Positions 44,219 through 55,803 of a stretch of DNA of 64,000 nt are shown here, one piece after another (the stretch's first letter is position 1; each line of letters opens with the position of its first letter). The notes beneath the pieces were generated by a model that was not told where the DNA came from, ran no database searches, and worked only from the letters and a program-made list of their open reading frames with translations. The position numbers were made by a program, and so were the translations under genes. This stretch comes from Massariosphaeria phaeospora. Taxonomy: Eukaryota; Ascomycota; Dothideomycetes; Pleosporales. Where the stretch lies: positions 186,001 through 250,000 of the forward strand of contig JAADJZ010000038.1 in the NCBI GenBank assembly GCA_011032825.1, written 5' to 3'.

Positions 44219-45488
44219 CCGGAAAGGGGGTAGACTTTCACAGTAGAGAGGCGCTCAGATCGGGTTGAGCTTTTGGGTGGAGTTTCTCTCTCCGTCGTGT
44301 GTGTGGAGGAAGAAACGAGAAGCAGGGGAAACTCCAAGTAGGCGTGCGTTTACTACCCGTAGGCGTCGGCGTGCGTATCAGGCGCGAGTCTTGGCGCTCC
44401 GGTGACTCACTCCCTATCGTTGCTGGGGGAATAAAACAACAAGAATTCACAAGTGATACGAGAGAGCACGACCGAGGGAATGGACGAGACGTATAGCGAT
44501 GAAATGGGCGGGAAGTGATCAAGTGACAGTGCACTGACAACACCAAACTCACCGTGGTACAGACAATGCGTACCTCCGCTAACGAACTGACAGCCCCGTG
44601 CTAGAAGAGTCTCGCGCGCCGCGGTATAGCAGTGCAGTGAGTGGGCGCATGACATGCGATTTGTTGCTTGGGGCCTGCATCATCCGGATTTGCTGTAAAA
44701 CTATCGAGCTGGTCAGGTGGCGTCAACCCACTTCGACATGGTGAATGCAGATGGAAAGTCAGCGTAGCAGCCAGCCCAAGCCCAACATATAATGAGGATA
44801 AGAAATTCAGCAACGTACCGTTGTTTGCCCAACGCCACAAATGTCGTCGCGATACGATCTCTCTAAACACCGCAGCATAGTCGATCGCCACCGAGTATGC
44901 AGGCGCATTTCGTATCTAAGCATTGTGCAGTCGGAATCTATCACCTCACAAAGACTAAACTTAGGTCAATTGTTTACACCGACTTACAGAACGCATCATT
45001 TCGATTTCTCAATTTCTATAGCTAAGTAGGATGAAGCATAGCCTTTGAGCAGAGTAGTATAAAAGGGGTTTCCGAGCAGAGGAAAGACCGCATTTTCACC
45101 CGCAGAACCAATGTGATGCAGAGAGTTCAGAACTTGGCTCCCCACTTTCCGTGCCCTTAACTTCTATGCCTGGTTCGCTTTTGCTGATTGGCACAGATGT
45201 CAGAGTGGGCAAGAAGAGACAAATATGAGACGGATGAATAAGAAATGAGAAGGTCATACGCCTACACGTCTCGGAGACAGATCATTGAGCAAATAGGGAG
45301 AAGGGGGTCAAGAGAATTTTTTTGAGTAGAGCAGAGAAGGTCGGCGACGCCGGACATTGAGGCAGTTTGGTGGGCATATGGGCCTCTTCAGGTAGCAAGG
45401 TGCCGAAATCATAGAGGCCTCTGAGGAATCGCATTGCTGTTGATTTCCTCAGTGGTGTGATGCTGATAGATGCAGACATCGACGCTTT
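44219..45488. other. Intergenic, no gene supported
   Basis: 1.27 kb between the start of locus 6 and the GNAT stop. Short frames only; no tRNA or repeat recognised. It contains the promoter of locus 6. Confidence 0.45.
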
Positions 45489-47809
45489 TCATGTTAGCTC
45501 GTGGACGCAAATAGAGAAGGGGTTAACCCACGTTTTGCCAAGCTTGTAAGCCATCTTCATCAGATGACCCGATTTGCGGAAATCAAATGCCCTGAAGAAT
45601 GCTGTAACCCACTTGATCTCATCAACATTGTCGTGATCGAGCGGGACAGTGACGTTTATAGTCTTGATGACACGGCCGGCATCGTTTCTGAGATATTCCC
45701 CAGGACAGCGCCACTCGTAACCGCGTTTGGCAGTGTATCCCGTGTTGACGATAGACAGTAGCCGATCCAACAAGCACTTGCCAACGCCTTTGTTCAGATA
45801 GCCAGGATGGACAAACATCTCCATCTCGTATGTGAACCGATACATGCTGCCTGGATCGCAGTGATCATCGAGAGACACAAAGCCGACAATCTTCTCGTGA
45901 ACAAAATTGAAGAGATGATTCGCTGGCTGCAGCGCCTTGTCCACGGCGACGATCCACGGCAGGCCGCAATTGATGATATCGTTGATGCGCCCTGCGATGT
46001 GAGTGTGTGACCGTGCATTAAATTCGTTGGCCTTGATGGTGTTCGTGACGTAATAGTTGTAGATATCCTTTCAATTTGTCAGCAGCGAGTAATGAGAAGT
46101 AATGAGCAACGTGAACAGAAAAGTACATACCGTGATCTGCGCAACGTCTGTTGGAGATACCGGGCGAAGATAGATGTTGACCTTGGGTCTGAGGGAGATG
46201 TCGGGAACGATAAGAGCCTCTGGCGGAACTTCTACCTTGGGCGCGGGAGATGGACCGTTCCGTTTCGCCATGATTCTATCAATCCTTGCTTGTTTGGCGC
46301 GCTTGATCTTTTCCCCTGTCTCGATAGAGGACAATGAAACCCCTGGCCTTCGGTTCTCCTCCTCACGAGCGTCTACACGCGCTTCCGGCACGTCCAAAGG
46401 GCTAAGATAGGGCGTTGCATCCGGATAGGTGTCCCACCATGGTTGCGCTTCGGCAAGATCAACTTCGCTTAGCGGTTTTGGTGCCCTCGTCGGCAATGAC
46501 TCCCAGAATTGCTGCGGAGCGCTGCCGTCGATTCGCACCGGAATCCAAAAGCGAGGCGCCAGTTCACGGCCGGCGCCAAACTCCTTGGTGGGCAAATTGG
46601 CTGCATCTTCGACTATGATGAATTCGGTGCATTCCTTGTGGGTGCTATTAATCCAGGCCTCGATATTGTCGCGGAAATGCCGGTCCGTGAAGCCATTTCG
46701 ATCATTCCACTGCTCTGGAGCCGGCAACCACTTACCTTCCCAGTCGATCAGTTGCTTGACATCACGATCGGGGTCACTATTGCCGTTTGAAAAGTTCTCC
46801 CAGCAATCGACGCCTCCGTCAGAGCTATGGTCGACTGGTCGCATATCGCGGTTTTTTGGCCACGGCGTGCGGCGAGGGGGCTGCTTGGGCCACTTCGAAT
46901 TGCGAGGAGGCGCGTTCGCCGCGACAGGTACCGGCTCGTCCCATGCCCCAAGGACCAGCTCAGGCGACGATGGGGGTGACGGTGGCGATTTTGGGGCTGG
47001 AGCCGGCGGTTCGCTGTGACTCGTGTTAGCGCTGCCTGCCGGGTTGTGCGTATACTTACAGTGAGGATGACGCTGGGCTCTTGGCGCTGGTGGCAGGGTC
47101 TGTCGTGGTGCGTTTGCGCAGGTGGGGCGGGATGAAGCATGGGGTGGGGCTCGTAGTGGTCATCTCGGCTGCTTGATGAGGCTTGTTTCGACGACGTTTA
47201 CGACGAGGCCGAGTCTTTGCTGGGGTTGCGGGTTGTTCGGTTGATGGACAGGTGTCGTTGCGGTTGGCAGAAGTTGGGTGAGGCTCGGCAGTCGCGAAGG
47301 GTTGAAGCGGGCCGGAAGGCGCCCGGGCACGTGGCTGGCCGCTCGCCGGCGTGAGAGACTCGGCTAGATCAGCCAGAGGGGGGAAAACTGCGGGAAACAG
47401 GCTGTCGCCTGTTATTGTCGCGGGTGATGTATCAATAGACTCTAGGTCAAGTTTCTTCCACTTCGGCTTCTTCCGATTGCGGCCGCCTAGCTTCTATTGC
47501 TTGCGAATCAGAGTAGCGATGAATTGAAGTGAATAGAGACGAGGGAGTGCAGAGAGACAGGTGCAAGATCGAAAAGCAGAGTGAAAGAAGATAGGGTGGT
47601 GTGGGACAATCGGTGGATCTATATACAACCGCACTAGCATATCTCTCACTTACTTTGCCATCACCTTGCCCGTCTTCGTCCGGATCGGCGTCCAGCTCCA
47701 CCCTGGTTATCTCCGCCGGGTCGTGTGCTCTGTCCCATGACTGTACACTGTTTGCAGCGTTGGCGAACAGGAAGCCCGAGTCTCTGGGCACACGGGCGTA
47801 TGCAGCCAT
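45489..47809 (-). CDS. GNAT-family N-acetyltransferase with long disordered N-terminus
   Basis: Acetyl-CoA-dependent acyltransferase of the GNAT fold; substrate unknown. Exons: 47654-47809, 47060-47493, 46131-47013 and 45489-46067; introns 160, 46 and 63 bp, all phase-consistent, 683 residues. The N-terminal half is Pro/Arg-rich with basic runs (GGRNRKKPKWKK, RPRRKRRRNKPH). Then come GVDCWENFSNGNSDPD, FRDNIEAWINSTHKECTEF and the conserved start of the domain, NIYLRPVSPTDVAQIT. The domain continues with ANEFNARSHTHIAGRINDII and VGFVSLDDHC. The acetyl-CoA loop is FVHPGYLNKGVGKCLLDRLL, with the expected x-x-G-x-G core. The start at 47809 is preferred because the exon-1 frame joins the conserved frame. 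An internal Met at 47163 would give a shorter form. Confidence 0.85.
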
Positions 47810-48397
47810 TATCCAAGCTGCTCGACGTCCTCTGGTGAATACAGGAATGTAAGAATTTGAAGGATGAGAGGCCTGCTAGGTAGGAATTCCTTTTGTGTTG
47901 CGTTGACTAGCGTACCAAACCTTGATGGTGAGAGTATGTGGTAGGTAGGTTCTGCGTGCCTGCCTAGGCGCACATTGGCCCCTCGGCGCGGATGTGACGC
48001 CGATACACCTGCAGTTAAGTCGGCAGACCAGCGCTGGTTCTCTCTTCAAGACAGCTTTATTACGCAGAAGATGCTGACCGAAGCCCTGGTGGTGTGAGCA
48101 TAGGGCGACGTGGTGAGTAGGGTAGGACTACTGAGAGTGCCATACATACCTCTTCCACTGACGCTTGATTAAAACAGTCTACCATGGAGCCTGAACAATT
48201 CCCCACCTAGAACCGCAGGGAACCTATAGTTCTTCCAGATGCTCGCGGGTTTTGATGCAAACAATCTGCGTCCAACGTGGAGGCGCGCACGCCAAAGCGG
48301 AAGGTTTAGCCGGCGACTAGGGTCGACACTTCACCTACCGATCGCTCGGCTTGTGTTTGGCCCAGGCAAAGACTCGCGACCACCCTGCACTTGCAAA
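47810..48397. other. Divergent intergenic region, GNAT/ARL2
   Basis: 588 bp between two divergent genes. No supported coding frame, and no clear TATA box. Confidence 0.45.
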
Positions 48398-49204
48398 ATG
48401 CTGTCGATACTGAGAAAGGCCCGGCTGAAGGACAAGGAGATGAGAATATTGATGTTGTGCGTGTGTTACAAATCCGGTCCGCATTCCATAGGCTAACTGC
48501 AGATCCGAGGGGGTTGGACAATGCCGGGAAGACCACTATCGTGAAGAAGATTATGAATGAAGACGTGAACAGCGTCAGCCCCACTCTGGGCTTCATCATC
48601 AAGACGATAGAATACGACGGGTGCGTACTACACAGCGCCAGGCCTCAGGGGAAGCTGACAGGCGAAGCTATAAACTGAACATTTGTACGGCACCTGCATG
48701 ATGTCGGGAGCCTGCACTGACTTGTCGCTCGCGGCAACAGGGGACGTGGGCGGCCAGAAGACGCTGCGGACGTACTGGAAGAACTACTTCGAGAAGACGG
48801 ACACGCTCATCTGGGTCGTTGATGCTACGGATCGCGCGCGGATAGATGACTGCCGGCACGAGCTGGAGGGGCTTTTGCAGGAAGAAGTTTGTCAACCACC
48901 ACGCAGCCAGGCTCTTGCTGACAAAGCCAGCGCCTGATGGGAGCGAGCCTGCTTGTTTTCAAGAACAAGAGCGACGTGTCCGGTGCCATGACCGAGGACG
49001 ATATACAGCAGGTGAGTGCTGCGAGACGCGCTGGGGGAGGTGGCTGTCGGGCCAATAATGACACCGGCCTAGGGGCTCCGGCTGGACGCGATCAAGACGC
49101 ACAGGTGGACCATCATGGCCTGCAGTGCGATGACGGGGCTGAATCTGCGCGAAGGGCTCGAATGGGTGGTACAGGACGCAAAGGCGAGACTGTTCTTGTA
49201 TTGA
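48398..49204 (+). CDS. arl2: ARL2-type small GTPase (Alp41/Cin4 family)
   Basis: Arf-like GTPase that regulates tubulin folding cofactor D and microtubule biogenesis. Six exons: 48398-48456, 48510-48620, 48668-48684 (a 17-nt microexon), 48741-48886, 48931-49011 and 49073-49204. They give 181 residues, the usual size. G1 is GLDNAGKTT, and the switch-I Thr lies in [16 protein letters not shown]3 is [21 protein letters not shown]4 is NKSD, in [14 protein letters not shown], and G5 is CSAMTG. The N-terminus is [20 protein letters not shown], typical of ARL2 and lacking the Gly2 of myristoylated Arfs. Every phase closes exactly. Donor and acceptor sites are partly non-consensus (GTGCGT, GTTTGT). 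Confidence 0.95.
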
Positions 49205-49690
49205 CGCAGTGCAGTCAGGCACGGCGCTGGGCGGCTGCAAGGGGGGCGGCCAGTCCAGGAGGTTTGCAGAGGAAAAAGCACCTGCGGCTCGAGTCGCAAG
49301 CGCGGCAGCGGCGAGCCGGCAAGTGCAGAGCAGGGCTGTGCGCAGCAGCAAGAGAAAACAGCCTCATAGCTAGGTAGCCCCGATCATTGCAATTGCGTCC
49401 GACGTGAAAGTTGCCTCCGGCGTCGTGTCGCCCGCGTGAGTCTAGGACGCAATCCAGGCAGCCGATCCAGCGCAGGGCTGCGTTTCAGCGCCTTCGAAAC
49501 GCGCCCGTATTCGACGCTTTGGCCCGCATGAGGTAACCGAGCCTAACTGGGCCTGGCGCGACCATCGAATATCACGTCTGGGCAGCTCCAGCACCCTCCC
49601 AGGATCATCTCTCACCCTTCGAACGGCGCTCCCCTCGCGCGTTGTTGTGTCGCACCGGCCGTCTGGCCTTGTCTCCCAACGCCTGTCAAC
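49205..49690. other. Intergenic, promoter of the gelsolin-type gene
   Basis: 486 GC-rich bp with no supported gene. Confidence 0.5.
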
Positions 49691-52600
49691 ATGTCGCAAG
49701 AACTAGACCCGTCCGAGTTCGTGCAGCGCATCCGCCAGCTGGGGGCAGAGCGCGACCAGGAGGACGCCGAGCGAGTGCGCAAGCTGGAGGAGGAGATCAT
49801 CCAGGGCCGCAGCGAGAGGCTAGCGCGGCGAGCAGGTAGGCCAGGCCCCGCCGTGTCGCGTTGTTGTGGGTGCCCGATGCTGATTATCGTGTTTGCAAAC
49901 AGAACGCGCCCGCTCCCTCTCCCCCGACAAACCCACGACGCCACAATCGCAACCGCTGCGCTCCGCCGCCGCCGACGCCCCGAGCAGCGTTCGAGAAAAG
50001 GCCGCCGACACGCCCACGCCCGTCATGGACCTGCCCGAGCAGCAGTCTGCCCGCGACGACTCGCTGCAGCGGCTGACCGGCTCGCCCGCCCACGACCTCG
50101 AGGACACGGCCCCGAAGAAGCCGACCCCCAGTGCCGCCGTGCTGGGCCGCTCCGGCACGCTCTCGTGGCAGCAGCGGCGGCCGCAGTCAAGCAGCGGGCG
50201 ACGACCGCTGTCAATGGCCGCGCCGCCGGCTGAGAAGATGGCACGCGACCCCTCCGAACCCTCGTCGCCCGCCGATTTGTCCCTCTCGCGAAACCAGATT
50301 GTGCAGTCTCTGGCCTCGAAAGACCCAACATGGTTCCGGCAAACACCGGACCGAGGCTTTGGCTCGGCGGCTTACAGGCGGAACCCGGAGGACAATGCAT
50401 CCGACGTCGGCTCGGTCTCGGGCAAAAAACAGCTGCCAGGCATGTCCCGCGACTCCACGGCCGAACCAGAAGCCACCAGTCCGCCCCCTGAAACCGTGCG
50501 TTCGAGCTCGCCCTCACACGCTGGATCGGTGCGCGTGTCCACAGCATTGAGCAACCGCTTCTCTGCCAATACGTCGATCTCAGGCGGAGACACTGAACCG
50601 TCCAAGGTGCGGTCTCCCCTCCCCATGTTGGACTCGCAGAAGTTTGCCCCGCCGTCAGAGCAGGGCTCGTCGGGTGACGGGGGGGACCAGTCCAGCGCAG
50701 CTAGAGCACTGGCAATGTCGCCGACCCAAGGCAGAATCTCGCCAGAGCGGACTGACCGCCCAGCTTCTCCCACCAAGGGCATGGGAGGCTTCGTCCAGAG
50801 CGCCATGCTTAAACGCAGCGACAGTGTGAGCAAGCGGTGGAGCTCACAGGTTCCTCAGGGGTTGAGCAGACAAAACTCGACATTGAGCAATCGAGGAACC
50901 GCCGCGCCCAGCGGCTTCGGCTCCGTCTCCAAAGCAGATTCAAGGCCGACTAGTCTGAGCAGAGACCACTCGATGGAGCCGTCGTCGCGCCCTGGGTCGA
51001 GCTCCAGCAACCTCACGGTCACGAGAGATGTCGCAGAGCGAGACTCGGCGCCAAAACCCGAATTCATCAAGCCTGCGCTTCCGTACCACAGCCGGAGCAA
51101 GTCTGTGGCCTCGACGTTCAGCGAAGACACACGACCCACGGATGAGACCTCGCCGCCGAGCCCTTCCAAACGCTGGAGTCCGACCAAGTCTAGTTGGCTG
51201 GAGAGTGCCCTCAACAAGCCAGATTCGCCAAAGCTGAAGCTCCCACCTCCACAGCAGCCGGCTTGGATGACAGAGATCAATCGCATGAAACAACAGCGCG
51301 GGAGTATTGATCTCGGCAAGGGGGGTAATCCTTTTCAGGGTCCTTCAGGAGAGCCTACATCATCAGGCAGATCATCACCTATCAAAGACGTGCAGTTGAA
51401 ACCCGTGAGTCTTCGGAGAGCTCAATCCCCGAATAAAGAGGAAGTAGCAGAGCAGGTGCAGCCAAGACCTTTGGAATCTCGCAAACCTGAATCTCCGAAA
51501 AAGGACGAAGCAGTACACGAGGTGCAGCCCAAACCCTTGAGCTTCCGAAAGCCAGCGTCCCCGAAAAAGGAGGAATCAGCAGAGCAAATACAGCCGTCGC
51601 CAAAACCGAAGCCTGTGCTATCGCCGAAGCCATCCATTCTCGTTCCGGGAGACAAGAAGCCGGGCGACAAACCAGTCCCTTCAAAAGACCCCGTTGAGTC
51701 TATGCAGGAAAAGCCCGTCATAGCCAGTCCACAACCACAACCCCCAGTTGCTCAGCAACCCAAAGACACCCCTCCAGCTGTCCTCGCCACATCATCCAAA
51801 CCTGAAGCCCCACTCAAGGACTTCCGCGCCATCCTAAAGTCCCGTCAGCCTACATCCGATGCATCGACAAAGAACGAGGCAAACGAGTTCCAGAACGTGT
51901 TTGGACGACTGAAGAAGACCGAAACGAAGAATTACGTCGCACCAGACACCCTCAAAGGCAACATACTTCGTGGAAAGCAGGCGTTGAACAACACGGGTGG
52001 TCCTAAGCCCTCAGCCCGCCGCGATGAGTTTAGGGATTCTCTCGTCAGCAAGAAGGCCGCAATGTTAGCTAAAGCCCAGGAGTCTGGCTCGGCTGCGCAC
52101 AAGCGGGCAGACAGTTCGAACCAAGAAACTGCAGCGCCAGAGGCGATTGCCAAACGGAAGGAGCTTGGTCGATCAGATAGCTTTCCCAAATCACTGCCGC
52201 TCTCGTCAGACACCGAAGCAGCCCCAGAAGCGATTGCACAGAAACAGAGTCTTCGTACTAACCAATCCGTAGTCCCGGAGAAGCAGGCACAGCCGGCCTT
52301 TGCAGCTACATCTTCTAAGGAGCCCGTGAGATCTAGTAAACTTGCTGAGCGCTTCAACCCTGCTCTAGCTGGAATACTTGCCCGAGGACCACCTTCTGTA
52401 GCTGCCAATGGAGCTGCGTCCGAGGGTAGCACGATTGAAGACAAGACGAAGAACAGCAGGGTGGGAAATGAGGTGCCGGCACCTGAACTGACACACATAA
52501 CCAAAGGCAGAGCACGGGGCCCCAAGAGGCGAGCGCCCGCTACAAAGCAAGCCACTGCGCCAACGGAAAAGCTCCCGGAACAGCTCCCAGAAAAGCTCCC

Positions 52601-54946
52601 AGAAAAGGTAGCTACTTTAGCCGCCGTCCCGCTCGTGAAAGACGAGGATGTTGTTCTGAGCAAAGTTCCTAAGACTGACCAAATATCAGAGGAACCTCCA
52701 ATGATAAGGACACCTGCACGAGAATCGCTCAGAGCGAAGCCTGCAACGCCGATGAAGTCACCAGAACTGTCGAGAAAACTCGAGAGGACTCCCTCCCCCG
52801 AGATATCCAGAAAACTCGTCAAGTCGCCGTCCCCCAAACTCCCTAGAAAACCTGCATCGCTCGAACTTGGGAGAAGAGTCTCCTCTGGGACCAAGTCGAT
52901 CACTCCGAAAACGACGGTCCAGTCGGAACCCGTCGAATCACCAAAGCCATCACCTTCCGCGAGAGTCTCAATTATTCGATCATCACGCCCGTTACCCACT
53001 CCCCCAGCCAAACCGGTAAGCCAACTTGACCAGAGTTCGGTCTTGAAAGAAATCCCGCCTCCCAATGCGGGAGTGTCGCCGGTCAAAGACGTTTCTTCTC
53101 CAGAGAAGTCGGTCTTCTCTGTCAAAAGCGCGACCGCCTTGTGGGGTAGGCAGTCTGCCACTCCATCCCCAGCTCCGACGAAGACCAAATCGCCCATCAA
53201 ATTGCCCACGAAAGCAGACGAGCAAGCCGCCATGGACAATGCGGGTCTTAACCGCCTAGAAGAGCCTGTGGAACCTGCACCGCAAAAGCCTCGAGCTCCC
53301 AAACGAAAGCCCGCTGGTCTTGGATTCGGAAGTCTGGGTAGTTTTGCTGGCCTAAGCTCACTAGTAGGCGCGAGATCGAGGGAGTCCACTCCACCCCAGC
53401 CTCTATCCGCCAGACAGTTCCCAATCTCCCCTCCCGCCAGCGGAGACAGGCCCCAGTCAGAGCCCTTCAAGGCGCATCCTATGCCAGCGAAGTCAGATGG
53501 CATGTTCGCTGAGTTCTTTGATGAGGCCCCTGTGACCAGTGCTGATCTGCCCGAGAGCATCAACACTGTGCAGATATTACAGAACCCGCCGTTAGACTTG
53601 GGCCCTAGTGGAAAGATTAAGACGCTCAAAAAACAGGTCCAGGAAATCACTGGCGATGGCAAACTAGCACCGGTGCCGACGCAAGAAGAGCACATCTTGT
53701 TCCAAGATTCCATGTATATCTGCATCCACATCTTCGCAGACGCAAAGGAAGCCAAGACATCGGAGGTGTATCTCTGGGCAGGTAACGGTGTCGCCGAACC
53801 TACGCTCGAGGACGTGATGATATTCGGACGAAACATTGCCAAGCAGAACCAGGGAAAGCTGGTCGTCATACGGCAAGGCAAGGAAACGCCAAATTTCTTC
53901 GAAGCGCTCGGTGGCATCGTGATCACTCGGAGGGGTTCTCGGCCGGCACATAAGGAATACATCCTCTGCGGACGGCGACATTTAGGCCACATCGCATTTG
54001 ACGAGGTGGACTTCAAGCTGAACAGTCTCTGCTCCGGTTTCCCCTACATCATCTCCACCCAGTCCGGCAAAGTGTTCCTCTGGAAAGGCCGCGGCTGCTC
54101 AGCAGAAGAGCTCTCCGGCGCGCGCCTCATGGGCATGGACCTCACCCCCAACGGCGACTTTGTCGAAGTCGACGAAGGCGCCGAACCCCTAACCCTCTTC
54201 AACGTGTTCCCGCCCACCGACCCATCAAGCAAGGGGCCCGCGATCCCCCGGTCCGCCGACCACTGGCGCTACAAAGCCACGAGTGCCAACTACCGCGCCC
54301 GGCTGTTCAAGATGGAGCAGCACACGTCGTCTGGCTGGGGCCCAGGCCTGCAGGTGAGCTCCTTCTTCGCGCCACTGCTGCGTCGCCCTTCGTGGCAGTC
54401 GTACCCGTTTGCTTCTTCTCCTGCTCCCGACAACAAGCCAACTGAACGGCCGCAGACGCCCGGCACGCCTAAATCGCCGGAAACGATTACGACAAAGGTG
54501 GTGGAGATCATGCCGTTTACGCAGCGCGATCTGGAGCCCGAGCACATCTACGTGCTGGACGCCTTCTTCGAGGTGTACATGTAAGTTCGCTCTCTCCTCC
54601 CTCCTCCATAATACCCACACCACCCCCCCAGACACATACACAAACACACGAACTAACGCTCCCCAGCATCGTCGGCTCCCTGTCCCGCACCCAAGCCGCC
54701 GCCTTCTCAACCGCGCTGCTCTTCGCGCAGGAATACCTCCTGCTCGCCGTGTCCGAGGAAGACCGGCCGTTCATGCCCGTCGCGACCGTGGTGCTCGAGG
54801 GCGTGCCGCGCGACCTCAAGGCTGTGTTTCGCTGCTGGGACGACGCTATGGTGCCGGCGGCGAATCTCATGCAGGGCAAGTTGGGGCGCGGTAAGAGTTT
54901 GCGGATTGTGGGGCTGGGGAAGGCGATGGAGGGGACGAGGCTGTGA
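49691..54946 (+). CDS. DUF4045-gelsolin/villin-like actin-regulatory protein
   Basis: 1700 residues. Exons 49691-49835, 49903-54580 and 54667-54946 (introns 67 and 86 bp, phases 1 and 2). The N-terminus has MSQELDPSEFVQRIRQLGAE and a charged helix, the start of the fungal DUF4045 region. Long Ser/Pro/Lys-rich disorder follows to ~1230, with PSKRWSPTKSSWLESALNKP, QQPAWMTEINRMKQQRGSID and ESRKPESPKK-type repeats. The C-terminal ~430 residues hold gelsolin-like repeats: HILFQDSMYICIHIFADAKE, then SEVYLWAGNG, VFLWKGRGCSAEELSGARLM, and LEPEHIYVLDAFFEVYM in the last repeat. Such proteins bind actin and are thought to sever or cap filaments. The disordered part may be a phosphorylation-rich scaffold. 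A 694-codon antisense frame overlaps it and is a shadow. Confidence 0.9.
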
Positions 54947-55803
54947 GAGGGACGTTGTGTAAGAGGTGTGTGAGAGGTGTGATGTGATGGAAATGTGGGA
55001 GTCAGTGGGTGATGTTAATGCTAGGATGGGATCTGATCTGATCTGATCTGATCTGACCTGAGCGATCGCGTACCAGCTCTGCTCTGCTCTGCTCAACTCC
55101 CTCACGATAGATATCGATGCATTTCCACATGGGCGTTTCGAATGTCTCAATGTTCAAATGTTCAACTTTTCTTTGTCTTATGTTCAGTTCTCTGTATATA
55201 TACATAGCCCCGTTTTCTCATTTCCTCGCTTCTCTGCCAGCACAAACGCATACGCATACGCACAAGCAAAAGCAAAAGCATCGAACAAAGGGGGTTTCTA
55301 CGGCGTTGCATGTTATTCATCGGTGGGTCGATCGATGGTGTTTAGGGATTAGATGGGCAGGCGGGCGTAGGCGCCTTCTTCTTCTTCTTCAACCCAATCC
55401 CATGCAATCCAATTCCTTTCTTCTTTTCTGCCCGCGGCTCTTCGTGTCCGTCCGTCCTTTACTTCGGAGCGGTTCGCTGACGGGGCGCGATGGCCGGAAC
55501 GGAAGAAATAATAATAGAGAAATGGGTTTTAATCCTATTTCATATCCTGTATTCTATGTCCCTATCCTATCCGTCCTAATCATACATCCTCTGATTGCTC
55601 ATGGTAATCGTGGTGAAGTTATACGCATATACGTTTGCGTACTGTCTATCCAGTGATCTAGTCTCGCAAGTGCCTGGTTTCTATCTGCTCTCAGTCTAAC
55701 TATCTTTTCCTACCTTCTTTTTAACCCCTGTTTCCCGGTCTTTTAATCTCCTCTCCTCTCTATACCGTTCCCAATCATCTTTTCCTTTTCCACACTGCCC
55801 CCT
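54947..55803. other. Convergent 3' intergenic region with microsatellites
   Basis: 857 bp holding two pentanucleotide microsatellites (listed) and C/T-rich tracts. It presumably carries the 3' UTRs of the gelsolin-type and MATE genes. No gene. Confidence 0.5.
55030..55094. repeat. Two adjacent pentanucleotide microsatellites
   Basis: (gatct)n at about 55030-55058, and (gctct)n at about 55076-55094, separated by a short unique stretch. Confidence 0.88.

Noticed and set aside
51932..54016. 694-codon minus-strand open frame
   Set aside because: It lies entirely opposite the well-supported gelsolin-type exon. It is Ser/Gly/Leu-rich and is a shadow of codon bias in that gene.
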